The translations under genes and the position numbers were made by a program. Below are positions 44,470-57,377 of a stretch of DNA of 64,000 nt, in pieces. The notes beneath the pieces are model-generated. The model searched no databases. It was not told where the DNA came from and saw nothing but the letters and a program-made list of their open reading frames with translations. The stretch is from positions 3,162,001-3,226,000 of the forward strand of contig JAJTUP010000002.1 in the NCBI GenBank assembly GCA_021399435.1, given 5' to 3'. The stretch's first letter is position 1. Each line of letters begins with the position of its first letter. This DNA comes from Diaporthe sp. PMI_573 (taxonomy: Eukaryota > Ascomycota > Sordariomycetes > Diaporthales > Diaporthaceae).

Positions 44470-46786
44470 ATGTCGACCTGGCTGCGGGATGGCAAATCTG
44501 CCATCCAGGAGGCTGTGGCAGACGCGTTTGACAAGATCGAGGAGGGCGCAAAAGCTAGTATGCAACCATTCTTGCTCGAGGAAAATAGTCCCCAGCTGTT
44601 TAGCTTACTGATTTTGATCTTCAGAGCTAGAAGAGCGCGATCGGAGAAACGAAGAGCTGTTGTGGGAGCTACGGCAGCTTCAGGACCACGCCGCCAATGC
44701 TGCTCAGCTACAGCAAGAAAATGAATCGCTGAGAAGACAAGTACGAGAGCTGCTACAGTCCCACAAAGGCCCAGGAGAAACATTCGCCGAGCGACGAGTA
44801 CCACTGGGCGAATTGCCCCCAAACAAACTCGCCGCTTCCCGAACTGTGGACCCCCCTACCCGACTGGGTTTCGAAGCAGTAAATTACGAGGAGGAATACA
44901 AAAAGCTCCATGCAAAGTACAACAACCTAGAAAAGTCGCGGGACAGGTACAAATCGGTGCTGCGGCAAAGGGTTGAGCAGATCGACAAGTGGGCAGAGGC
45001 TTCAGACAAGCAGAAAGCAATCATCGAGAGGCTGCGGAAGAGACTTGCCCGGTATCAGTCCAGAGGAGCCACGGGGACGCATGCCGATACCGCTGATATT
45101 GGAACACTAACTGATGACGAACATTTGGATGTCGGCGTGGACGAGCCTCACAGGCAAAGTCCAAATTCGAGCATCGGGCGTCCGATCAATGCAGCGCCAG
45201 AACCATCTCGATCTCCGAGTGCTTCGAGAAATGCTGGCACAGTAGCACAGAATGGTACCGAAATATCAGGAGGTTTGGCAGAAGATTTATTTGAGGCCAC
45301 TACTCCCGAGAACGGTCCTGCTGTTGAGCCACTCGAGCTTCCGAAGCTTCCTGCACAGCGAGAACACAGCTCGAAGGTTGCCGTGAAGGTCGAGTTATCA
45401 TCAGATGGACCGGTATTTGTGTCCGAAAGACCAGTCCACAAAAGGAAACGTGACCGAGGAGATGAGCCCAAGAGCAAACAAGTGCAGAGGATCAAGTCCG
45501 AACACAGCAGTCCGGGGCCTGAATGTACCGGAGAGACACACGTATTTGCACCCACCGAGAGTCTCGATTTCGAGGAGGATATCCATGTCCCAACTCCCAA
45601 GAAACCCAAAGGGATGGCCAAAGCCCAGCAGCAATACACGGGGGATGACGTACGCGATGCAAGAGTGACTGGAACCTCTTCACATGGCACAGTTGCGCCG
45701 CCCGTTCCAGCTCAGACGCTCCTCACGCCGACAATAGGCCCCGGGAACATTCGAAACCTGGACCATGTCCCAACGCTCCACGGGGCTGTTGCTCGTACAT
45801 CAGGATTGGCGTCCCCTAGTGAGCAAAAGCAGCAGAGCCATAGGGCGTTTCAGCTTCATCAAGGGATTAGCGATCTCGCGGAGGATGGAGATGCCGATTT
45901 GACTCCTGTTCAGCATCGAGTGACTAAGGACCGCTTGGACGCTTTGCTCAACTCGCCGTCCGTCAGAACTTCACAACCAAAAATCCAACCCGCCTCCCAC
46001 AGAGCTCACGGCCTCCAGCTCCCTCCTGAAGATGATTGCGAGGCCGCTCTCCAGGTACCAGCCCGGCGCGAGCTTCCTCACGGCAAGAAATTGCCACCTA
46101 AAGAAACACCAACCACCCCGGTGCAGCGGAAGGCCGCAGGCGCACCGCCAATCAAATCCAACTCGGGCCGAGAACGTGTCCCGAAGAGACCCTCAATCCT
46201 GCGCGACGACATGCCCCGTGGGCGCCCGACAGACAGGGAGGAGGTGCCTCTGCGCCAGACAGCAAAGGATACGCTGAGACCAGAAGACTTCAAGCCGAAT
46301 CCCAATTACAATGATGGACTAACTTATGTCTATGACGAAGTTGTCCGGGGCCGAGAAGCACGCTCAGCTCTGTCTGGCTGCACCGACCTCAACTGCTGCG
46401 GCAAGACATTTCGATTCTTTGCCAAGGCTGAGCGTTCAAATATTGGCCCCTCGGTCACCACTCGTGCGGAAGACATCAAGCTGCTCGAAAACTACCTCGG
46501 GGACGACGCTTACAAATTGGGCAGCATGACGCGCGACGAAAAGGAGGAAACGTGGCTTCTGGCCAAGACGTGGGAGCTGGCGAGCAAATTCGGGCGGCAT
46601 CGGCAGAGGTATTCCAGGATGCCGAGCCCGCCAGGCTACTGGACTGTGGAGTTCCCCAGCACGCAGGAGAGGGCAGAGGAGAGGAGGCAGGCGGCGGAGA
46701 TCCAGAAGGCGTTAGTGAATGAGAGGTACCGGGAGGCAATGAGGCCTGGTGGGAGGTGGCTGTTCCGGGATGAGGAGGGGCGTTGA
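44470..46786 (+). CDS. sae2: Sae2/Ctp1/CtIP-family DNA-end resection protein
   Basis: Exons 44470-44557 and 44625-46786 (67-nt intron) give 749 residues. CtIP-family proteins activate the Mre11-Rad50 nuclease to open DNA ends at double-strand breaks. The N-terminus has two coiled coils: residues about 30-75 (LEERDRRNEELLWELRQLQ) for oligomerisation, and about 100-160 (EEEYKKLHAKYNNLEKSRDR). The middle, about 170-570, is disordered, rich in Ser/Thr-Pro sites and likely phosphorylated. The conserved C-terminal domain has a Cys cluster (Cys615, Cys620, Cys621 in CTDLNCCGKTF), a segment EDIKLLENYLGDDAY and the DNA-binding R-H-R motif at about 687-689 (FGRHRQRYSRMPSPPGYW). The Cys cluster and R-H-R motif together mark the family. 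The start ATG at 44470 follows two GTG codons. Confidence 0.93.
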
Positions 46787-48073
46787 CGGAGTGCTTGTCG
46801 AGGTCTTGGCTTGCTGGTTTCACAGTTGCTTGTTTTGCTGGATACGTACTGTGGCTCGCAAATCATACGTGTGGCGGCGGGCAACGATCCGCGTGGTACG
46901 GTCTGCCTGGAGCTTCCGTAGTAACGAAGGCGTCGAGTGGCTTCGGAGAATATACGGTCCCATGTGCGCCATGTGGTTGTCATGGAGGGTGATACAAACC
47001 ACGATCTCTGTAATTCAACGGTGCACCCGTTCGGTTCAAGTTTGCTACTGTTTGTTATGCCTTCTCCCTCTCCGCAGAGTAGGGCCGCCCTGCCTGTAGC
47101 CTGCAGATGTTGCAACGCATCCTTGTCCATACTAAAAGAGGCTTTTCAAAGAAAATCTGGAAGAACTTGAGTGAGAGCAGGTTCAGGTTTCATTCCCAAC
47201 AGACGTTATTCTCCATGTTGCTTGTCATAAGGATTCTTTATCATCCATTACAGCAACGGTGATAAGATCACAATAACGTGTGCCTAACCTAGAAAGTGTG
47301 GGCTGTCTTGGATTGTCTCTGAAGGCAGACTTCTGTGGCTTGGGCCAGAATCAGAATCATGGTGCTGGCGGCACCTGCCCCCCCCCCCGGGGGGCTGCAG
47401 CTACCTGCCATGCCTGCCTGGGCTGATAAAAGCTAGGGTGAGCTAGGTACCCAGGGTAATTTGTGGTTGCCGGCCCCGGACCAACCAAGGAACAGTCCTG
47501 ATGGGCAGGGATCGCCGGGTGACCCGAGCTCGACCAAGTTCCAATGCTGCGACCTTGGTACCCTGTCACTGTGCTCCCTCCTAAATTTTGTGGCCGAGCC
47601 CGCAGGAGCCCGTAACAACATCATTCGGAGTGACTGATTGCTCTCAGCCTCTGACTGCGTGCAGCTGGCCAAAGGCTCTCTTGCATCCCTACCCATCCGC
47701 CCGTTCCTCTCGCCCAGCCATCTGGCCATCCTCGGGGCAGACCAGCAACTGATATCCTGTGAGTGACAACTGTCAGACCCCACCCGTCAAGCTGCTTGTC
47801 GCAAACAGCCGGCCAGCCCGCGCGGGCAGGAGGATCTTGAGCTAACCGAGACTTCTGCCCAGATTTCTCGCGCTGGCAAACGGCTCGGGTCGAATCGCAC
47901 TGCACAACGTCTACACGGTCGAACCCACAGACAGACCTGTGCTTCCGAGCAAGGCTGGATATCCCCGCTGTGGCATCCCACGACAAGCTCCGTGTCTGCT
48001 GCTTCGGTCACCCTGACGACGAGCCGGTGGCCAGTGATCGCGCCGGCGAAACAATACCTCCCAAGCCGGCAAG
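46787..48073. other. Intergenic gap
   Basis: Between two plus-strand genes. It holds a C12/G6 tract at about 47380-47396 and a CTAGGTACCC element at 47441. No gene supported. Confidence 0.55.
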
Positions 48074-51000
48074 ATGAGCAACGGTCATCTGCCGGCTGGG
48101 TCGCCAGCCATGCCCGGCGGGGGCCACGGGGTCCACGGAGGCCACGGGGCTCAGCCTGCATACAACATGGGAGGAAGCCCCGTCCCGAACGGCGGCCGAG
48201 CCTTGTACCCGTCGCAGTATCCCCAGTCCCGAGGTCGCGGCAGGGCACAGCAATATTCCCACCCTGCCCAACCTCAGAGCTTCTACGCACAGCAACAGGT
48301 TCAAGCCCAGGCCCAGCCCTCCCAGTACCCTGCCCACATGTACGGCTCGTACCCTCAGCAAGGCTATAATGGCATGTATGGCTACCCCAACCAGCAGCCG
48401 TACGTGGGCTATCACTACAACCAGAACGGCGTCATGCCTACGGCGTACGGTCATCCACAACACCAACAACACTACTACGGCCAGCAGCATATGCCCATGC
48501 AGTCATGGTACCCTGGCGCCTCCATTCCTCATTACCAATTGCCTCAGTCTCCCTCTATCAACACTCCTTACCCACCGCCACCTCCGATGGCCGCAGTCCA
48601 GTCTCCTGATGTCGTTCCCATCCCGCCCGTCGTCCCTCCTCCGCAGCCGACTCCGCCAGCCTTCAATCCCGCCCCGCAGGCCGCCCCGGTGCCCGTCGCT
48701 CCAATACCCACCGAGACACCTGTGAATCAGTCGCCGTCGTCCGCACAGCCCGATAATGGGGAACCGGCCTCCGATCCTTACTACTTCTATCCTCAACCCT
48801 CGGAGCATGGGCTGGCTTCAACAGAGCCTGAACAAGAAGTGCCCAAGCCTGCTTACCAATCAGGACCGTCAAGCACCGGTGCTCAGGTACCATCCCAGCC
48901 AACGTCGCCGGTCTATAGCCCCATCGAGCCTCAGCCTGGGCGCACATGGCATCAAGTGAGTCTCAAGCATACGGAATAGGCGCTATTGCAGCTTACGTCT
49001 GCTCCCGCGCTCCTTGAAATTCGCACAGAGTTGTACTAACTTTCTCCAGATCCCTTGGTCTACCCACCCCCTTGACCATTGGCCCAAGAGGAGCAAGCCC
49101 AGGAGGAAGAAGAAGGCCTCGCAGGCTATGACAACGGACACACCACAAGCTTCCCAGTCAGAAACTTCCGCAGGCCTTGCGGCAGCGGTGACCGTGGAAG
49201 GCCAAGCTTCATCCGAGAAGCCCGCCGCTGTTGACGAGCGAGACGACTCCAGCTTGACGGAAACGACATCATCCACCCTCAATGTAGCCACATCGACAAC
49301 TAGCACGCCAGAACCCACGACCCAGCGCTCCCCGCTGCAGAAGTCGACGTCTGTCTCAGCATCCACGCAGCCACCGAAGGCCACAGCTCGCAGTGCCGTC
49401 CCAGCACTGCCAGTCCTTCCTGCCCTGCCTAAGGACGGCGCCGTCGATCGTAGCAAACCAACAGTCAGCCATGAAGAGACTGCCAAACAAGACGATAAGC
49501 CCAAGACGACTGAGACCCCCGAGGAGCCAAAGCAGGAGGAGAAACCCGCTCCGCCATCCGCTCCAAAGTCGTGGGCCGCCATAGCGAAGGGACGCTCTGT
49601 CTCGAAGTCAACTACTAGCCAGCCCGATGTAAACGGCACAGCAACTGGTGACAACTCCTCATCCGAGATCATCGGCACAGCGGCAACGGTCAAGTCCAGC
49701 TCTGCTTCCTTGGCTGAAGCTCTCAAGTCGTTCGAGGCGGCGAACAGCGGTCCGATTCACTTCATCGAACCTAGTGGCCTGAAAAATACTGGCACGGATT
49801 GCTACATGAACTCGGTAAGTTGGTCGATTCGGCCGACACTGTTTTCGACGGGCAGCCCAGCGCAATGCATACTTACATAGATGTTGTCCACAGGTCCTGC
49901 AGCTGCTCCTCTTCTGCACACCATTCTACAACTTCCTCGACCAAGTTCGCAAAAATGTCGTTCACAGTTTTAAGTCATCGTCAAAAACACCGTTGATCGA
50001 TGCCATGTGAGTCCCGAGCCCAATTCTTTGCAAAGTGTAAAATAGCTGACCATCCTGTAGGATCGGATTCATCTCAGATTTCCGGCCAATCAATTCTGCT
50101 GATACTCCTAACCAGTTGCAAAGAAAGCTGAAACCCGAGGATCACCATCTTCTGGGCAAGGCTTTTGCGCCGAACGGCGTCTACAAAGTTGTCAGGGAGC
50201 TGGAGCGTTTCAATACCGTAAAGGTGAGTGGCATCATGGCTCGCAGGGCTTGCCTCCCTTCATAGACACTTTAGGGCTAACATTCATCAAGCCGGGCTCT
50301 CAACATGACGCTCCTGAGTTCCTCATGCTATTGCTGAACGGTATTGAAGAGGAGTGTGAAAGAATGATCAGAGACTCTGCAACTTTCGCGACGGTCTCTG
50401 ATCAGGCCTCACTCGATCAACATGACATCAACGGCAGCGCTGATGCATCGGACGATTGGACCGAGGTGGGACAGCGCCAGCGCCTCGCCGTCAGCCAAAG
50501 ATCAGGGCCCGCCACAATCCCGAATCCCATCAGCAAGATTTTCTCCGGCCAACACCGAGAGGTGCTCCGGCTCTCGCGCAAGGAGTCCGTCACGTACAAT
50601 GCATATCAAAACCTCTCGCTTGCTATTGATGACCCGTCGATCAAGACAGTCATAGATGCACTGAAGTACTTCCACCGATCCGAACCTATCACATCGAAGA
50701 ACTCCCAGGGTATTGAGGTCAATGGAACGAAGCAGACCCTGATAGAAAGTCTGCCACCCATCCTAATCATGCATCTCAAACGCTTCTACGTAAACGGAGG
50801 CGAAGCCGAAAAGACTTGGAAAGTGGTACGCTACCCCTTGGAATTTGAGATGCCACAGGAAATCCTTTCGAGACAGACCCGCAACAGATTGCTGGCTGGA
50901 GGTCGTGATCTTCCCAGGTACAAACTCACTGGTGTTGTCTATCACCATGGTGCGAGTGTCACCAGCGGCCATTACACCGTTGATGCTCTTCGCCAGGACG

Positions 51001-51347
51001 GCCAGGAATGGCTCCGGTTCGACGACACGGTCATCACCCGTATTAGCGGTGATGCTGTCGCAGAGGCAGGGGTTGAAGAAGCCAACCAAAAGGCTGCCAC
51101 TGCTACCAAGCACGAGAGGATCAACGATTCGAACAGCAATCGCTTCGCCGTCGTGGGCGACGATGATGCTATAGACAATGACGGCGACTGGAAGCAGGTC
51201 GGCCCTGGCGCAAATGGCACAAAGAAATACAGCAGTGGCGTCAACGGGAGCTCGTCTGGCACTAGCACGCCCAAGAGCAAGCCTGTCCGGGACCACAAGG
51301 ACCACAACAAGGTCGCATATCTGCTGTTCTATCAGTTGTGGAACTAG
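48074..51347 (+). CDS. ubp3: Ubiquitin carboxyl-terminal hydrolase (Ubp3/USP10-like)
   Basis: Exons 48074-48955, 49050-49814, 49894-50006, 50061-50223 and 50292-51347 (introns of 94, 79, 54 and 68 nt) give 992 residues. The first 530 residues are disordered: Gln/Pro/Tyr-rich, then Ser/Thr/Pro-rich with a basic PKRSKPRRKKK patch near 305. The peptidase C19 domain follows. The Cys box is GLKNTGTDCYMNSVLQ with Cys545, the His box is GASVTSGHYTVDAL with His868, and the Asp is in WLRFDD (about 885). SLPPILIMHLKRF lies between them. Ubp3 with Bre5 controls vesicle-coat ubiquitination, ribophagy and transcription, and USP10 acts with G3BP; a similar role is inferred. The residue two before the catalytic Cys is Thr543, where most USPs have Asn (G-N-x-C). 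Confidence 0.93.
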
Positions 51348-52721
51348 AACTCCACTATCACAGACGCCACGCCCAAGATGCCCACAATGGCTGTGCTGAG
51401 ACTGTCCTTCGCAGCAGCACCGTGGGAGTATTGACGGCTGGTGAGTACCCTGTGAATCGGTGTCAGGGTCGAGGGCGTCGGAAGTTGCTTTCGAGGTCGT
51501 CAAGGCCTGATCGTCTTAGCCAGTAGCCATCGAGGCTGACGATTGCAGACGCCAATGCATCCGGGAGAACAAGTGGTTTTGGACCAGCTGAAGCAAAGGC
51601 ACTTGTGAACCCCATTGAAAGCGTGGGGAGGGTTCCAAAGGCAATGGCTGTGGCGAGGACGCGATGGTGTCCTTTGGCAACATCCGTCTCTGCCATGGGT
51701 GAGCTGCTCCGGTTGACTCGTAAGCGGCTGACCGGGGCACACGCCCCCGGATGCTCAGGCCGGCTCTGCAAGCGACGAACCGGCTGGCACTGAGAGCAGC
51801 CACCCATTCATTGCGGCTGTGGAAAATGGCAGGCGGGCCAAAGCTGACAGTCGCACACAACAGAGCAGGGGAGTTGAGGATCGAAGCTAATACTGGCCCG
51901 CGGGCGGAGGCTGGACTGTGGAAGCTGTTTCCAGCGCGCGAGGGGGGAAGAAGGCAAGGTTAGAATAGGGGTAAGCAGGGGAGGAAAAATGCAAAGTCGG
52001 CCGAGAGCCATGCATCAACTCACTGGCACGGTTGGGTTGCGGCAAGCCTGTGAAGTCTCCTGACCGATTTGTGTGATCTCGCAGGCAGGTCGAAACTCGG
52101 TGAGCGAGTTGTGGAAGACAAGTGGAACGAGCCAAGGCACAGGTCAACTAGATATTAAAGTCCGAGGCCGGCCGGTTTGGATCTGGCATGCGGGATAGTG
52201 AAGGTCAACTGGGCCGAGTGCCCAGGAGAGGCGAAGAAACGAGGCTCACTGGTAAGTAGACCAGAGCTGCTTGGTAGTGGAACACTGCGCAGTGATAGTT
52301 GGTGAGAGATGCATAGCGATTTCAGCGTCGAGAATGGGGGCGAGGATGTGGTTTTGTAAAATGAGAAGTCACAAACTATGGAAGAGCGTTCCCGCCACGA
52401 GATGATGTGATGATGTATAAGCGTAGGTGTTCTACATCCACACAGGACCACGAGACCAAGGTTCATGTAAAGCGGTATGCTGGTGGCAGGAACGCGTAGT
52501 CTACCCTGAGCCAAGCTATAACCTGGTTGGACTGTACCACCCGTCGGTCGTCCTTTGACTCCTTGGTGGGATTTTTGGCGAGCCGGGCGAGTGCCGTGGC
52601 TGTGTGTACATGTCAGATGGTAAAAGGGCGCCACTGTCTTTCATACTGCGACAATCTATGTGTAAGTATATGCCGTTCCCACTCCAACGCACTCCCCCGT
52701 CACCCCCTCGCCAGAAGAAAC
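51348..52721. other. Convergent region with a doubtful small gene
   Basis: A minus-strand frame from the ATG at 51695 (MAETDVAKGHHRVLATAIAF) has hydrophobic stretches. Another minus-strand frame ending at 51344 encodes a hydrophobic tail (TAIVGILGVASVIVEF) that overlaps the ubp3 stop. I could not join them with a splice pair in the right phase, so no gene is called. The rest shows nothing. Confidence 0.4.
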
Positions 52722-53386
52722 CTACTCCTCCACCGCCATGCCCTTCCCCTCCTCCCAGGCCCTCCACCTCGAATCGGAGAAGACGTCCTTCCACCTCCTC
52801 TGGAACACGCCCCTCTCGTCGGCGGTCCGCTTGAACCTCTCCACCGACTCGACGTCCGCCCGCCCCAGGCTGCCGTAGAGGTGTGGGTACCCCTCGCTGC
52901 TGCTGCCGCCGCTGCTGCTGCCGCCGGCCGGAGGCTCCCACCTCACGGCGCCTCCGATGCTGGCCAGCCGGACCTTGAGTACCCAGAGGGTGGTGTGCCC
53001 GCTGAAGAAGAGGTCTGCCGTGATGGGGAGCTAAATTTACCCCCGAGGTTCTCTTGTGGTCAGCGAATGAAGCGCGTGAAAGTCGGGAATGGGTGGTGGA
53101 TCTCAATGTGGGGGGGGGGCGGGCTGTTGAGGGATGTTGAGGATGAAGTCCGGCCACGGATGGGATAGTATGGCTGCATGGTTGTAGTAATGGTGGTGCT
53201 GGTGCTGGTACTGGTACTGGTGCTTATATGCCGGCTGGCCTGACTCACCTGCCACGGCGCGCTCAGGTGGATGAAGCCGTCCTTCTTGTCGAGCTCTGAT
53301 GGCGGGAAGACATCCGGTATGGGGAACGGCGGTTCCGTGTCTACGATCTTGTAAACATATCTGGGTGGTTCTGCCGGCGCCGTCAT
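52722..53386 (-). CDS. DUF952-family protein
   Basis: Exons 53386-53249 and 53030-52722 flank a 218-nt intron (GTGAGT...TTTAG) and give 148 residues. RYVYKIVDTEPPFPIP, PPSELDKKDGFIHLSAPWQ and, after the junction, LPITADLFFSGHTTLWVLKV follow the DUF952 pattern of a Tyr-Lys-Ile start, an aspartate-rich GFIHLS motif and a TADxFF motif. These small proteins resemble ADP-ribosyltransferase-like folds, and their function is not established. A Gly/Ser-rich insert (about 84-97) and a run of charged residues precede the end. There is no signal peptide or membrane segment, so it is probably cytosolic. Confidence 0.88.
53186..53224. repeat. GGTGCT/GGTACT microsatellite in an intron
   Basis: TGGTGCTGGTGCTGGTACTGG-type repeat within the single intron of the DUF952 gene. 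It helps explain why that intron is long. Confidence 0.85.
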
Positions 53387-53895
53387 GGTGGGCGAAAATT
53401 GTGTCAGTCGTGAGCAAGCGGGTCCCAGAAGAATTCGCTGACGGCTTGCTTGGGCACGGCCGAGAGAGTGGGAAAATAGAGAAAGTCAGGGAACAGGGCC
53501 TGCATGTCTGATTGATGTTCTGTTCGCGAGGCGGGTATTGGTGGCCCCCCAACTATAACTCCGGGCTTAAGTTTGGGAATCGTCGATTCGGGACTGTCCG
53601 CACAACCCCGAGCCCCCGCCCATTAATGGGGAGATCTATTCTACCTTTGGATGTGTAATGGACATTGCAATTGCCGCCTTCACGTGGAAGCACGGCATAA
53701 CTTGCATCACGACGTGCCATTGAACTCCCCGTTGGGCTCACACGGCGTAACCAGGATATCTTTCGACTCTCAACGCCACTTTCCTGGTCTTCATCAAGTA
53801 AATTATCAACAGTCATCACGTGCTACTGGAATGGCTGCCTTTTGAATCCTGCATGCTTCTCGAAATGACGGCGTCCCATATACATCCTCTCATGC
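53387..53895. other. Intergenic gap
   Basis: Between the DUF952 start and the nup85 stop, same strand. Nothing recognised. Confidence 0.55.
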
Positions 53896-56800
53896 TCACA
53901 GCAATCCGCCGTCCGCTTCCACGAGCCACAGTTTGGCCAGGTCTCTTGTCAGACCTAGTCTTAGGATCCGCAACACCTGCTCTGCCGACGTCGAGTAGTC
54001 CAGCCCGGATCTCCAATCCCAGCCCCTCCGTGCGTTTCCTTTCGGTGCTGCTGCGCTACTCTTCCCAGGTGATCCACCGGCCACAGACCGATGCAGCTGC
54101 GAGGCCAGCATCGAGCTACCCGTTAGCACCATGCTTCCTTTCTCTGTCGACTTCTTCATCAGATCCGCTGGCGTGGACCCCTTCAGAAGCTTGGGAGCAG
54201 ACGCAAGCACCAACTGGAAGAAATCCTTGCAGGTCTCGTAAACCCTGCTGCCCACGGTCTGGAGGTCCTCGACTGCCTTGAGCAGAACATCGAGCTGCTC
54301 AAGTGTAATCAGAGGTGGAGAGCCCGGGCCGCGCTGGCTGTGGTCGACAAATACGAGCGCCTCGCCCAGCAGAGCCAGCAAGAAGTCCTCGCCGACGATT
54401 GCGTCGCGCGATGCGTCGTACAGACCGCCACGAATGTTGTCGTCGGAAGAGGCAATCACAATTGTCAGTGCTGCTGCGGCCGACTTTTGCCGCCTTGCCA
54501 GCGGCAGTGACTCGTCGTCGCGGATCTCGTAGAATTTGCGGAGTGTGGCATAACCGGCAAGCATCTTGCCGAGGAGCTCGGCGGCTTCCAGATCCTGCTT
54601 AGCCAGTTGTTCAAGAGTGCTGTTGCGCTGCTTTAGGAGCTGCCGCAGGTGGTCGTCCAGCTCTGCGGCAGGTGGATATGCCGCGGACTGGATGAGAGAG
54701 TAGGCGATGAGGAAGTGCATGACGTCTCGCACTTTGGCTGGGCGATGAGACAGGGCGTAGTACCACATTGCCTCACCGTAGCGGAAGCAGGTCTCCTTCA
54801 AAAGGTCACCAAAGTGCTGCGGTCTTTGTTAGCGGCCCGCCGTGGCAAGATCTCGCGTGTTTTGGGGAGAGACGAGCTTACCTCTGCAACCTGCTCGGCA
54901 AATTGGATCATGCCAAGTTCGTTGAGAAGCCTCCACACCTTGTCTACCATCTCGGTGGACTCAACATCCATCTCCTCCAGGATATTGTCAACTAGCTCGC
55001 CAACTGTCTCCTCCGACCGTTGTGGCGAGTCCATCCTACCGAGGACATGGATCGCAACCTCCCATCCATCTCGCGGCGCGCCAGAGTTGTCCCGAATCGA
55101 GGCCAACTCCTTGTAATTTGACAGCTCTTGGGCATACTGTATCAGTGTGTTGTCCTTGACCCCATCCGTCTCGTCCGGGTCGGTGGGGTTGATTCCCAGT
55201 ACTTCCATATCCTCCAAATCCAGGTCATCGAAGGCGTAAAGAGCCGAGGGCTGGTGCTGTGGTAGCCAGCGGCCGAGAGATGCTATCTCTGCGACTGCCG
55301 CAGCCACGGGAAGCGACCACATTCTTAGTAGGGCAACGACTGCCTTGGCGTTGTCCTCAAAGACACACGCCATGCCGACTTCAACCGGGTTGAGGGAGTT
55401 GAAGGAGAAGTCAGACGCCACTGCTGTTTGGAACGAGTGGGCAAGGCGTTCCATGTACCCCTCAAAGCCCATGGCTTGCGGCCCCATCCTGAGGGCCTGA
55501 GACCTGGACAGGCGATTACTCTTGTGGCTTCGATTCTCGTCCCACCAGCCAAACAGCCCGATAGTAGCTTCGCACCAGTCTTGTGCAGTGTCGAGGATCA
55601 CGTCTTGAGCGCCGAGGGCGATCTCGAAAATGACGTTCAGGTTTTCGTAGATCTCCCAAGGAACCTGGCTCTCCGCTTTCCTGGCCGCCGCAGTCAGGGA
55701 CTGGTAGTCGTCTGACATTTCGTCATCGATGGCCATTCTGTTCTTGCCTTCTGCGAAACGTCGCAGTTGATCCAACGCGCCTCTCGCCTTGACACGGAAG
55801 ATCTTCCAGTCATCATGTGAGATGTCCCAGTTCCCTTTCTTCCCAGGACAGAGCTCCAGCATGTTGATAGTGTCCTGGGCCGCAAATCGCACATTGTCAA
55901 GTGCGCGGCCAGAGTACTCCAACTCGCCCCGGCGGTTAGCCTTGACGGATTCCCAGCCCGCATTTTCCAACAGTGTCTGCGCCTCCGCGACCTGGCCGCG
56001 AAGCAGAGCCATGCACACCGTCGGCCAGAACATGCTATGACTGGCCGGACAAGGTTTGCATTGCAGAACCTCTTGGACCTGGGCCGGGTAAGGGTTGTGG
56101 TGTTCAGCAAGCCACCTGAACAGGGACTCTGGCAGGGGTTCTGTCGCCTTCCCATCTTCGCCTGTCCTGGTGTGATGTATTTGGAGGGCAAGGGTCGCAA
56201 CGTATGTGGCCTTCTCGAATGGGACGGACTGAGGTGCGGGGCCAATCTCAGCAGCATGCTCCTCGGACTGCAGAGGCAGGGTGTCGACGTATTGCTTCCA
56301 CAGGCCGATGAGCTTCCCCGAGACCATGGCCAGGGTCTCATCCAGCCTCTCGTCATCCTCTTCCGCTCCCACGCCGTCTTTGTAGAGTCGGGTGATTAGG
56401 TTCTCGGTGTCAAGTATCAGCTCTGGCGGCTCCGTTATTGTCGCGTAGTTGGCTTGGCTGTAGAGGTCTTTCGCAATGGAAGCGATCGTGAATGAGTGTC
56501 TCCGGCCGCCCGATCGTTGTGCTGTGGCCCGGAAGATGCCCTCTGCCTCCCTAAAGACTTTCTCGTCCGCCGCTGGCGTCTGTAGCATCATCAGATCGGA
56601 CTCATCCATTGCCCCGCCGTTCTCATCCTGTTCGTCGTGCTCCATATCAAGCCACATGTCTCCCTCGCCTGCGCCCTCTTCTCCTTCGCCATCAGAGTAT
56701 TCGTCGAAATGCTGCATAAAAGCCTTTGCTGAACGGTTTCGAGTTGTGACTGGGGCGTCATCTTGTTCCTCGTCCCCCTCAGATTCGTCATAGTCATCGT

Positions 56801-57377
56801 CCGAGTCGTTTCCATAGTCCACCTGGAACGAGCCTGCGCCCCTCCTGTGTGTCGCATTTTCCTCCTCCTCCTCCTCCTCCTCCTCCTCCTCCTCCTCTAC
56901 GTCTTCATCGTCATCGTCATCGCCATCGTCATCGCCCAGGACTTGTTCTCTGAGTCGCGACGGTTTGCGAGTCGTACTGGAGCGAACAGATCGGCCGAGT
57001 GAAGCGTTGGGTTTCGATTTCTGTTTTGCGGCGAACAGATTCTTCGGTGGTGCAGGCGCGAAGGGGTTGGCCTTGGGGGCGGACCCTGCGGCAGCGAAAG
57101 GATTCTTGACGGGAGGGGTCTTGTCATCCATGCCACTCAGAGCGAAAGGGTTCTTGGAGTTACTAGCACCAACAGCCTTCATCAAAGAGCTGCCCATGAA
57201 GGAGGCAGAAGGCGTGCCCGCGGGCGTGCTGCTGGCGTGGGGTGGTGGAGGGGCAGCTGGGGTGGTGGAAGGCATGTTGCCAAAGTCGAAGAGGCCTTTC
57301 CCCTTGGCGTGCCGACTGTGATCGGGGGTGGAGAGCAGGCTGCTCTCATCGTCGTCATCGGGCACCTTGAAAGACAT
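53896..57377 (-). CDS. nup85: Nucleoporin Nup85
   Basis: Exons 57377-54882 and 54816-53896 (65-nt intron, GTAAGC...CGCAG) give 1138 residues. Nup85 is a scaffold member of the Y-complex (Nup84/Nup107 complex) of the nuclear pore, where it binds Seh1 through an N-terminal blade and Nup120/Nup145C through its helical solenoid. Residues 1-150 are disordered with several NPFA/NLFA motifs, and about 165-260 is very acidic (a poly-Glu run encoded by a GAG repeat). From about 300 the protein is alpha-helical. Segments such as HNPYPAQVQEVLQCKPC, FWPTVCMALLRGQVAEAQTL and EALRMWSL-like helices are those of fungal Nup85, and HFGDLLKETCFRYGEAMWYY opens exon 2. I identify it from this overall pattern rather than a short diagnostic motif. 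Confidence 0.85.
56861..56898. repeat. CTC trinucleotide repeat inside nup85
   Basis: About twelve CTC units on the plus strand, read as poly-Glu on the minus strand within the acidic region of Nup85. Length variation here would stay in frame. Confidence 0.9.
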
